A DNA stretch of 27,097 nucleotides from Amphimedon queenslandica (lineage: Eukaryota > Porifera > Demospongiae > Haplosclerida > Niphatidae), in the NCBI RefSeq assembly GCF_000090795.2, contig NW_003546276.1, positions 213,205 to 240,301 on the forward strand. Direction: 5' to 3'. Below are positions 18,777 to 27,097 of this stretch, piece by piece (within the stretch, counting starts at the first letter, position 1; every line of letters begins with the position of its first letter). The notes under the pieces were generated by a model. The model searched no databases. It was not told the origin of the DNA and saw only the letters and a list, made by a program, of their open reading frames with translations. Made by a program: the position numbers and the translations under genes.

Positions 18777-20724
18777 TATGTGTACAGTAATAGCATAAGA
18801 AAGTATAAGAGTAAACTGTTTCCTATGTATATACAAATTCTTACATAGCATAAATCTAGACATAACCCTTTCTATGTCACAAGGTACATCAATATGATCA
18901 AATTTGATTGATATAGGTGTAGCATAAATACCAATTGCTGTACCAATGGCCCCATTAACTAATCCTAGTCACATCAATATTACGTCTTAGCATTACTCTA
19001 CAGCCTACTGCTAAAGACAATACAGTTTCTAAACTAGCTGTTTGGCTTGGTTGATCTTTTAGTGTCTGTAATTTTTTTCTCAAATTTTGCTGTGCTGCCA
19101 CTTTCATTAACACCATCAACACAAGCTAATTCTATTTTCTCAGTTTTTAACTTTCTAACATTAATTTATTGATTTTTTGGTAGGCGTCTACCTTAGAAAG
19201 TAGGCAAATTGGAGGATTTGTTCCTTCTCTTTCCAGTTCTTTATATTTTTCTTGTATTGTAACCTTAAATACGTGACTCTTAAGCGTATTAATAGTTTCA
19301 TCAGTCAGACAGCCATGCCAAACAGAATCAAGCATCTAAAAGAAATTTTCGTCTCCTTGTCGCTCATTGATTGTTAGTTCATCATACTCCACTGTTTTAT
19401 TCAATATGTTAACTGCATTTGCTGTTCCAAGTCTAGTTTTTACTAGTTCGTTGCTATTTTTTTTAATACTGGTCTACCATTAACTGGTGGCAGTTGTAAG
19501 AGGTCACCTATAAATAAAATATTTTTGGATCCAAACCATTCATCAGTACCAAATATATCTTCTAAGTGCATGTGTAAGTATGCTAGATTTAGATTGGATA
19601 CCATAGATAACTCGTCTAATATTATAATTTTTAAATTTCTAAGTGTCGTTTTTATCCTTTTCCGAGCTTCTTTATTCAAAGCCCAATATCCAGCTGTCTT
19701 TCCCTCATGCTCTGTTGGTAGCTAAAATAATCTATGTATTGTTAGTCCACCTACATTAAATGCGGCTATACCTGTTGTTGCTACTATGGCACACATAATT
19801 TCACCACTTTTTGGATGCCATATGTCATCTACTAGGCATTTTATTGCCTCTATCAAAAATGACTTACCAGTTCCACCTACACCACTAATAAACATCCTTA
19901 GCGGTTTGATATTATGTAATCTAAGTCGTCTTGAAGACTCATTCTCTAATAACTCTTCACGTTCTTTTTGACTTATAAGATGAGTCTTAATTTTAATTAT
20001 CAAAAATTCTTTTTTGATCTACATTAAGCATTGCCTCTCCTTGCTGTAATGTTAAATTAGGTACATTTATATGCATGTCAGCAATATCAGCTACTGCTTC
20101 CATTATTTGACCCAGTAATTGAGGCTCATCATCTTCCTTGTTATCAGGAAGTTCTTCAGTGAAACCAGCTTTATTTCTTTCATTGACTCTTTCAATTACG
20201 TTCAGCTTCTAATCATTTCTGTATTTTTTGAAATGAGTTTCAATGCCACGTATAGATGCTTCTCTGTGACGCATAAAAGATTCTTCCATTGTTTTTTCCT
20301 TTCATTACAAGTGTGCTCTCATCTCTAAAAGGCACAAATAAAAATATTAGCAAGTAATAAAAATCATCTCTTTCCGCTTCTTGCATAGGATTAAAATTCC
20401 TATGGCTTGGAAGGACTGGCTTTGATCGAGGTTTGTATCCTCTTTCACCATATTTCCCTATTTTATCCAATTTGTAATTAGCAACAAATTTGTAAAGAGA
20501 TACATCTTCCATGTTATTCGGTCTTGTTGGATGAAAGTCTTCAATTATGCTAGGATTAAAAGTATCTGTTGAAGATCGATCCATTTTATTTAAATATGAA
20601 TAGTTTTGACTTTTTTGCTCCTCTTAAGAGGCAAATACACATTAATGTACTGTACAGTTACTGATTTCTTTATAAACTTTCACCAAGAAGATTGCTAGCT
20701 TCATATAGCCCTACTTATTTGGAT
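18777..20724 (-). pseudogene. Helitron B, PIF1-type helicase domain, truncated
   Basis: The linker 20584-20240 ([20 protein letters not shown]...) leads to Walker A at 20003-19722, reading GVGGTGKS, then the same TAG as copy A (19722-19724) after R-L-F. Walker B is intact here (LDELSMVS, near 19620), with GDLLQLPPVNGRP near 19495. Further pieces are 19335-19147 and about 19140-18777, containing [12 protein letters not shown] and ending at SYAIT. The motif VI arginine region is gone, so no active helicase is possible. Frameshifts occur near 20290, 20000, 19455 and 18970. Confidence 0.87.
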
Positions 20725-22147
20725 CTAAGTTACTAACTTTTGTCCAATTGTCCAAAGCCTGCTGTATATGTTTTCCCAGCTGCTGACTTCATCCCATAAC
20801 ACCTGTGCGTGACTCTTTTCTCCTTTAGTGACATATCCAGTTACATTTTCTGTTAAGGAAAGACTCTTCTGAGCTATGTTTTGTAAGTCCATATTTGCAC
20901 GCCACAATTTCAACAGTAAAGGGTCGTAGTCATTCACTGGAACTTCATTTTCATTTTGTTTGAGATAATATAATTTATTGCATGATTTTCTACATCATTG
21001 ATGCAAATACCATCTCTTACAGGTCTAGGAAAATCAAATCGGCATCTAGATGCATAGGTCTTGCTGACTTCAATATTTCGCTTGCAGTATTTGCTGCACA
21101 TGTGCATTTGGTATTTTGTTACTGAGAAATGTAAATCTGGTGATGCATGACTATCTGGTATATGACACGGTATCCTATCCTGTATGAAATAACAGATTTC
21201 TTCAGGATGATCAATAGCAACAACAGGTGCATTTTCAAGCCATAGGAGGATGTGATAATGAGGCTTAATATAATATTGCTCTACTTTGCCTAGAACACCT
21301 CTCTGGAGAATAACTATATTAAAGAAATCTTTAAACTTGTATGGAAATTGTCGCAATACTGAAACAGGGTCCTCAGTACATAATCTAGAAGTACTGTATG
21401 ATTGAGGAGCATTATTTACTTTTCTTTAATATTGTGCTATATCAGCTGAATCGTATTCAGCACAACTTAATGTTAGGAAAAGTGTTGGTGAACCATACTC
21501 AGCAATCATAGTTTTGACCTCACCTTTCACAAGGAACCAATTTTGATTTGTGCCCCATTATGGAGCCAATATGGTACTTAAATTGCCCTCAAATTCTTCA
21601 TCTGAAATAATGATTTTTTCTAATATTTCAGCAAAAGTTTGACCAACGTTGCCTCTTGTTTTTAATAAATTACTTATGCCAGTTTTTAAGGTTTTTTTCA
21701 TTTTTAATCCGTAATAGTGCAGAGAATATGAATGATTTCTACAAAATTTGGAATCATTGTTTGAGAGTCTAGCTTTTATGCATTCACTAAAATGATAAAG
21801 TCTGTGCTGGACAGCTTTGTCAGGGGTGATGCTCTCCATATTGTCCAGTTAGAAATAAAGTAGGAAAGCAAAATAAATCAAGATGCTCTTGCCTATTGTC
21901 TATAGGCTCTTCTATTACATTTATTAATTTATATTGACTAGTATCAGAACCTGTTACAATTTTCTATCAAGATTTCTAATTGTATATGCCAAAAGGCCTT
22001 CTAAATCTTGATTGTTCGCTTTTTTAAGCATTTTACAACTAGTATCACTGACTACTTGTATCACATTTTTTGACAATTGATCAATTGAATTAGTGTCTAC
22101 GTTTCTATAAAGCCAATTTCTTTTAATTTTCTGAATGCTGATTTTAT
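20725..22147 (-). pseudogene. Helitron B, Rep (HUH) nuclease domain, broken
   Basis: Pieces: 22147-21840 in broken frames, 21839-21558, 21357-20934 and 20937-20725. The HUH motif is kept as PHYHILLW (His codons inside 21252-21260) and, unlike copy A, has no stop after it. However, eight codons before it (K-E-Y-Q-M-R-G-T in copy A) are missing, an in-frame 24-base loss. The tyrosine motif reads TENVTGYVTKGEKS: the first tyrosine is Asn (20845-20847) and the second is kept (20833-20835), the reverse of copy A. A Cys-rich block (KYQMHMCSKYCKRN) lies between. Confidence 0.85.
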
Positions 22148-23753
22148 TTAATTGACATCAACTATAGTACGCCAGACATTATTTGATTTAGTAAGTTGTC
22201 CATTAATGATAATATAAAGTTCTGGATTACGCAAATGATTAGAATCTATACCAACCTCATCCATTGTCTTTTCAAGGGGAAGAGGTAAATAAAACATTGC
22301 ACCTTTAAGAGCCTTTAAAGAATTATATGTAGGCTTTTTTAAGGTGTGTGTGCTTAGCCTAACAATTGTCTGAAAACACTTGGCCCTGTGTATTAACTGG
22401 CAACTTAAAGGATCCGAATTATCTAACTCTTTGGGTAGTGGCTCACACTTTAACCCATTGAGCTCACAACGTGCTGGAACTTCATTAGTCCTAATAATTG
22501 GTTTACTGTGATTACAAGTATACATAACTTTACTTAATGCTGTAGGATCATTCTCGCTAATGTAATCTAATAGGATAATCCAAACATCGCTATCTAAATT
22601 TTTAGCTTCAGTGACAGATTTTTTCTTAATAGCCTCTCACAGCTACAACAAGCATTAATAGCCTGATCAGACAAAGCTTTCTTAAAATCGTCATTGGCAT
22701 CTGAATACTGAAAATAAAGTATAGTATCTAAGTTTGGTATTCTAAATGGGTCTTCTTCTTCACCATCATTAATAGCATGATACAATCCCACTGATTTTTA
22801 ATTTTTGCAATTGTGCTATATTGCCTTCAGCAAGGGAAAAGTCAATAATATCTATTGTTAAATGGGCATTTGTAGCAACATAAAAGTGTTTCAAAAGGTG
22901 TCTCAACAAAGGATAATGAACAGAAGCATTGCGTATAATACGCGCATATTTTTACACTTAGTATCATTACTACTACACACAATAGAATGGCCTATCGTTT
23001 CACAAACAATTTCTGAATATTTTATATATTTTTCAATGCCATTTTAATGCCTTTTAACAATTACCGTTACATTTGGATTATCACAGTAATCATGTTCATG
23101 CACTTGATCTATTCCTTCAACATGCAGGGATCTTGTCATATAATGATTATTAGGACAATTATCACTGGCATCTAAATGCTTCCTCAATTCTTTAATGGGT
23201 TCATCAAAATATCGTCTGACTTCAATAATAGAACTAATGTCACTCTCTCATTAAGGCTTGCACCTGTCTGTACAGTGCCATTTGAGGATAGGCTTTCTCT
23301 TATTAGTATACATACTATTATTATCAAAATTAACATCTTCAGAGTCACTATCATCATTACATTCTTCTATTCTATCAATGCATGACTCATCAACAATCCC
23401 TGCTACATTACCATTACCAGTGCCATTTGTATCAACAGGGATTGCAATTGGACTATCTAACTGTCTATTAGAGTTATCATTAGGATACAAATAGGCTGAT
23501 TCATAAAAATAAGGCTCAGTATTTTTTATGTGACACTTCTCACCAAAATCACTAAAACTATTCAACCTCAATTTCCTAATGCTATTTGCTGTACGTATTA
23601 ATACGCCTACTTTGTGGGATCTGCTTTTTAAAACTGATTGTAACAATATACTTGATGCAGCATTACATTTACTGTCATATGACGTGTTCTCAAAATCTAC
23701 AACTTTCATACTTGATGGCCATAAATCATGAAATAGTTCAGGGCTGTAAAATA
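22148..23753 (-). pseudogene. Helitron B, region upstream of Rep with CxxC motif
   Basis: Largest piece 23753-23251 (YSPELFHDLWPSSMKVVDFE... to NKRKPILKWHCTDRCKP), well preserved, followed by 23250-22800 in broken frames, 22791-22594 (LDTILYFQYSDANDDFKKAL ... ACCSCERLLRK), and 22525-22148 (YTCNHSKPIIRTNEVPARCE ... INGQLTKSNNVWRTIVDVN). The two Cys pairs seen in copy A are here CCSC and CNHS, so the last Cys is lost. The protein start of the first piece runs back into the inserted element and is not the true start. Confidence 0.75.
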
Positions 23754-23942
23754 TAGACCTCTTGGTGCTAAATATATTCATAACGTTACGATAATAATTT
23801 CTATCTTTCAGCCCCACCTATTAGGTGTGGTTTTCATTGTGGCAGCCATTATGGTGTCCAACATGGCCAATCTTTTATATGGTAGAAAATAGTTTTCCTC
23901 TTTTTCCGGAGCTGATAAGAATAGATATAATGCTTAAGTAGA

Positions 23943-24091
23943 ATGGATCAATGGTCAGAAGTACTGTGATCAATTCGACCCATGCCAGATTCGTGAATGG
24001 ATCGAGAAGTGGCCTCAGTTGCAGTCAGATTGGGGACATAGAAAGCAATGAAGGCTTATAAAAGTTTAGAATCATACAAATATTACAACAG
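23943..24091 (+). pseudogene. Degraded exon resembling YqaJ-type transposon proteins
   Basis: From ATGGATCAATGGTCAGAAG the frame runs to an AACAG/GTAGGT donor at 24091/24092, broken by stops near 23973, 24000 and 24050. The last stretch, KAMKAYKSLESYKYYN, matches my memory of the K-A-Y-K-S-L-E-A-Y-x-(F/Y) segment near the start of THAP/SWIM/YqaJ proteins carried by animal DNA transposons. Short and from memory, so treat as a hint about the element's family. Confidence 0.35.
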
Positions 24092-24310
24092 GTAGGTTCT
24101 TGGACAGTTGCTATGTCTTTATTTTGCTGGCCATAGTGGATAAGGGTTCAAACTATTCTGCTACATTGTATATCTGACAAATTTTTAAATTGATAAAATT
24201 GTTACTGTGCTACTTTAGTAAATTCATTTTAGAAATACTTGTTTCAGAAAAAAATTATTACTGGAAAATAATAATACAAACAAAATACATAATAATCAAT
24301 TATGTATATA

Positions 24311-24480
24311 CTTGTAATGAAACCACTTTACGACAATATGGACAGTATCCCCAATGCATTAAGTTGTGGTGGAACCATTCACTGTGACAGTTAGGACGTA
24401 CCATTGCAAGCAATCATCTTTCCCTTGTGTTCCCTCCAGAAACAATATGTACCAACTTCATTCCTTGTTTGTAGCACTCT
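24311..24480 (-). pseudogene. Degraded PHD-finger-like zinc segment
   Basis: Minus-strand frames, with one frameshift, give TYCFWREHKGKMIACNG and then PNCHSEWFHHNLMHWGYCPY followed by CRK. This is the order of a PHD finger: first Cys pair (second Cys here Trp), M-I-x-C-D-like strand, N-C, E-W-F-H, then a C-P-x-C pair. PHD fingers read histone tails and also close the C terminus of several animal transposon proteins. A stop in the upstream frame and the missing ligands mean it is non-functional. Confidence 0.5.
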
Positions 24481-24707
24481 GTTTCTTGTCCTGTTGGTAT
24501 TTAGAATATCAGCAGTGAACCCACTCCTTTGAGTCCAAACTGTAATGACTTCTTTGGCTCTAGCTAGCAACAGCCCCTCTTGTATCTTTGTAGAGCATTT
24601 GTTCTATAGGCTTGTTTTCAATTCAAAATACTGATAGTACATTATCTATCATGCTTGGGATTATTATGGTGTTTTTACAATAATAAAACTCGTCAGTACT
24701 GACCTAC

Positions 24708-24913
24708 CTGTGACTGTCTGCTGGTCTACTTCGTTGATAACCAGTTCTGATAGTAGCTATACACCTATCTTTCAACGGAGAAACAATAAAAAGACAAGTT
24801 CTGTCCCTTTTTATAACGTGAATGACAGCCAACTGCATAACAAGAAGGCCATTACTGTTGTATTTTGGACACAAAAATGGCGGTTTTGAAATTTTAGGAA
24901 ATTTTTTTTCCAT
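24708..24913 (-). pseudogene. Possible first exon reading inward from the right TIR
   Basis: Open from an ATG at 24913 (MEKKFPKISKPPFLCPKYNS...) to a CACAG/GTAGGT donor at 24708/24707, 68 codons and no internal stop. Mixed composition with no motif I recognise. It sits about 50 bp inside the TIR, where the first exon of a transposon gene would be expected. Could be a chance frame. Confidence 0.3.
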
Positions 24914-24961
24914 TAGAACAATACGGTCTATTCATGAATATATTTAGCACCAAGAGGTCTA

Positions 24962-25540
24962 TAATGCTTCAACAATTTTTGTAAAAATTATATTCCTTTG
25001 CTTCACTATTTGGTGCAGGTAGTGAGTAATCGGAACGTAATCTATACAATATTTGACCATAATTACGATCATAATAATCTTTATTAGATGCCTCTTACTT
25101 TCATTATTTAGTGCTATCTTTAATTTGTCCATTATGTTATCAGAATGTGTAAAACTCAAAAACTTATCCTTCGTTGCACGTAATATTGCATCTCTATTTT
25201 TATAATACAGTTTCAAAGATTTTTGTCTTTGTAGCGTTCCTTTGATTCCATTTTTAGAGGGTTAGGATTCTCTTGAAAACGATCTCTAGATTGTTGCTGC
25301 TTTGATTGTGGATCATTAGAGTATGTTGCTCTTGAATAATTTAAAGATTTTATCTTCTTAGGAGCTAGATTAGCATTATACTTTTTTTTGGAGCAAGTTG
25401 ACTTAATAAGTTTTGCATCCTTGTTTTTGTAATACTATTCCTTGCATTTTTGTAAAATATTATGTGGATGAAGGGCATAATTTTGCTTGGAATATGCAAA
25501 TTTATATTTTCTACAGATTTTATAACAAATTCTTGACTTA
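24962..25540 (-). pseudogene. Helitron B, basic N-terminal region
   Basis: Reads SKSRICYKICRKYKFAYSKQ (about 25540-25480), a TAG, then a Lys/Gln-rich stretch ending in the repeat-like QSRDRFQENPNPLK (about 25295-25250) and ESKERY. A deletion and frameshift near 25215 lead into KLYYKNRDAILRATKDKFLS and DYYDRNYGQILYRLRSDYSL with another shift between them (about 25090). Copy A has the matching repeat region at 1084-1240. Coding then stops at the inserted element. Confidence 0.65.
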
Positions 25541-25652
25541 CTTTGTCTTATATAGTATGCTTTCACGTTTGATCTATTCTTCTACCATGCTTAGTTGCAA
25601 TTGACCAATCAGATTGCTTGATTTTAGGTTCATAAATAACTTATCTACCACT
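25541..25652. other. No gene seen; 5' flank of Helitron B
   Basis: AT-rich, stops in all frames. The Helitron 5' end should lie within or near this stretch. Confidence 0.4.
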
Positions 25653-25790
25653 AGGAGGTTTGATAAGTAATTTCCCAGGTAATAGGAGGTTAATAAGTTT
25701 GCCCGGGAGGTTGATAAGTTTGCCCGGGAGGTTAATAAGTTGACCTGGGAGGTTAATAAGTTTGCCCGGGAAATTACTTATTAACCTCCT
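25653..25790. repeat. 21-bp minisatellite capped by inverted arms
   Basis: Four head-to-tail 21-bp units (25684-25704, 25705-25725, 25726-25746, 25747-25767) of the form GGGAGGTTAATAAGTTTGCCC; unit 3 ends TTGACCT. They are bracketed by a 23-24-bp inverted repeat, 25653-25676 and 25768-25790 (GGGAAATTACTTATTAACCT plus three bases), whose inner part resembles the unit itself. The whole 138 bp can fold into a hairpin with repeated GGG/CCC clamps. Confidence 0.9.
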
Positions 25791-25840
25791 GCTAAAAATA
25801 GGCATGCAAGCCATGCTGTTGCTAAGTGTTGCTAAGTAAA

Positions 25841-25957
25841 CTAGTTGTTTATTTTAGTACATGGTAGAAGTCGGTTATACAACTCTGTGTCGGTATCTAT
25901 GGCCTTATCATACCTTACCTCATTGTATAACCTATACATATCAATAAAATCTTCCAT
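25841..25957 (-). CDS. Possible small exon or short ORF
   Basis: An ATG (context AAAAATGGAAG) opens 38 codons (MEDFIDMYRLYNEVRYDKAI...) to TAG at 25841-25843. The frame is also open upstream to about 26000, and a GTAAGG donor follows codon 13. Composition is protein-like (acidic and aromatic), but length is short and no family is recognised. It could be a lone exon of an unseen gene or chance. Confidence 0.22.
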   Translation of the reverse strand: MEDFIDMYRLYNEVRYDKAIDTDTELYNRLLPCTKINN

Positions 25958-27097
25958 TTTTTTTTCATGTTCATAATCATTCAAATTTTATTGTTTTGAT
26001 TTGGCCCTGTTAAAATACTTCTCTTCTTTCTACTTCCCTTTCTTAAAACAAACATTGCAACAATTACACTTAGCACTGAATCACACATAAGTAAAATAAT
26101 GTACTACTATCATTACTATTACCATACGCACTACTTATCATTGCAAATAGAAACACTTATCTCAATATATCCAATATGACAATATTCAAAACCTGACTAA
26201 TACGACAGTAATACACATGAAATCAGCACCAGCTGCAATACACTGTAAAATAAAGAACCAGCTGTTCCCCTTAATTATGAATATCTTTTAATTTTTAGTT
26301 TATAATAATGTTACTTACCTAATAGCTCTTAAAATAACTGTTGATCTCTTACTCTGCACACTCCTAACAAGTAAAGAAAGAGGAAGAGAGATAATAAGCA
26401 GGTTCCAGCGGACTGCCTGACTTAATTATCAGTCTGATTCAGTCACAATGGTAACTCTGGCTCTGCGCATGTACATTTTATTTTAAAATGGCATCTCACA
26501 ACAGGATGTGTATACCACACTCATCAAATATTTCATTTCTCAATGCAAGTTGAAGTAAAACTTGAGCGACACATTTGTGGTCCTTGACCTAAACGCAAAG
26601 GAATGATGTTAAAGCCAACTTAGTCTCTTATCTGGCTTCAGAGATTATCTTCCGGATAGAAGATGAAAGAAAGAAGAAAAGTTTAAAAAATTTTGCAGAA
26701 TATTTGAATTTGGGCCTATTCTCGACAAAAGTTCCCGCCACATTACAGTCCACTTTAAAGGTACTAGGATAATCGCTCAGTGAAGTGGAGCTCATCTAAC
26801 ACATTTATTAGACTATTTAACATAAGATAAAAGAGTTATAAGCGCTTGAAAATTATAAATTTGGTCGCCATCTTGAAAAATCAACGTCAATCATACATAT
26901 AGGCTACTGCCTATATAATAATGAAACCTAGCATGCACATTCAATGAGTAGATGAAAGGAACATGACTTGTACAGCATACTTTTATGTTACTACAAGTAA
27001 ATCAAAAACATTAAAAATGAAAAAGTAGTAGGATTGAATTTTGAAAAAGTAAAGAAACATGAGGGTACTTGCAAACTGGTGTGGTAAAGAATCCTAC
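25958..27097. other. Mostly featureless flank; one strong splice donor
   Basis: No convincing gene. On the minus strand an ATTAG/GTAAGT donor at about 26319 follows a 34-codon stretch open from a stop near 26425 with no ATG, possibly a 5' non-coding exon. An ATGGCATCTCAC at 26490 (plus) opens only 20 codons. The right end is AT-rich. Confidence 0.4.

Larger units (their letters stand above)
23754..24961. mobile_element. 1,208-bp TIR element inserted in Helitron B, TA target duplication
   Basis: Termini are exact inverse copies over about 28 bases: TAGACCTCTTGGTGCTAAAT onward at 23754 and its complement ending at 24961. TA flanks both sides (23752-23753 and 24962-24963). Removing the element and one TA restores GCATTATTTTACAGCC, the same length as GCATTATATTACAGCC in Helitron A (about 1513-1528), which serves as the empty site. 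Inside are remnants of possibly two genes (plus strand 23943-24091, minus strand 24311-24480 and 24708-24913). A TA duplication fits Tc1/mariner-like or other TA-targeting superfamilies; the internal protein remnants suggest ISL2EU/YqaJ-type elements, which is tentative. Confidence 0.85.
18777..25540 (-). mobile_element. Helitron copy B: inverted, 3'-truncated, interrupted copy
   Basis: Reads the same protein in the same order as copy A, on the opposite strand, from about 25540 down to 18777, where homology ends inside helicase motif V (SYAIT, counterpart of 6515-6540 in copy A). The motif VI part, the LIVSI linker and the OTU domain are absent. It is split by a 1,208-bp TIR element at 23754-24961. 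In the ~200 bp around Walker A the two copies differ at roughly 6 percent of bases by eye. The 5' end is set by fading homology; no TC terminus was found. Confidence 0.9.

Noticed and set aside
25684..25767. 21-bp repeat as a coding heptapeptide repeat
   Set aside because: Divisible by three, but no open frame extends beyond the array and the inverted caps argue for a DNA-level repeat.

Overview
This window looks like AT-rich, repeat-dense nuclear DNA from an invertebrate animal. Nothing in it is prokaryotic: genes are split by GT-AG introns, several only about 43-66 nt long, there are TATA boxes, AATAAA signals and ATGGCGGC-type starts, and the mobile elements are eukaryotic (Helitron, P-element-like, terminal-inverted-repeat elements). 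The element types and the very short introns make me favour a sponge or another early-branching animal, but that is inference from memory; no marker gene fixes the species. I see no tRNA, rRNA or CRISPR.

Layout. (1) 1-690: flank with one possible chromodomain exon on the minus strand. (2) 690-7970, plus: a decayed, nearly full-length Helitron (copy A): basic N-terminal repeats, a CxxC zinc motif, the HUH/tyrosine Rep nuclease, a PIF1-type helicase, and a C-terminal OTU cysteine-protease domain. (3) 8.0-10.5 kb: no gene; a 63-bp x3 tandem repeat and a degenerate ~0.85-kb direct duplication. (4) 10.56-11.83 kb, minus: a small two-exon proline-rich gene, the only clearly intact gene here, with a poly(A) signal and a plausible promoter. 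(5) 12.1-13.0 kb: a foldback repeat. (6) 13.13-14.61 kb: a decayed element with ~45-bp terminal inverted repeats, each carrying a TATA box that faces a short broken reading frame. (7) 14.67-16.97 kb, plus: a broken P-element/THAP9-type transposase with tiny introns. (8) 17.04-18.67 kb, minus: a broken gene of an unrecognised family, with a 519-bp inverted-repeat element in its intron. (9) 18.78-25.54 kb, minus: a second copy (B) of the same Helitron, truncated inside the helicase and split by a 1,208-bp TIR element whose insertion site can be reconstructed by comparison with copy A. (10) 25.6-27.1 kb: a hairpin-capped 21-bp minisatellite and mostly featureless flank.

How it fits together. The window is chiefly a graveyard of nested transposons around one live-looking small gene. 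The two Helitron copies lie in opposite orientation about 11 kb apart, differ by only several percent where I compared them, and share one in-frame stop in the helicase, while each has lost a different one of the two catalytic tyrosines. I found no convincing unknown operational system. The most informative signals are the nested insertion with its recoverable empty site, the mirror-image TATA-bearing TIR element, the complementary tyrosine losses, and the unrecognised gene and proline-rich protein.
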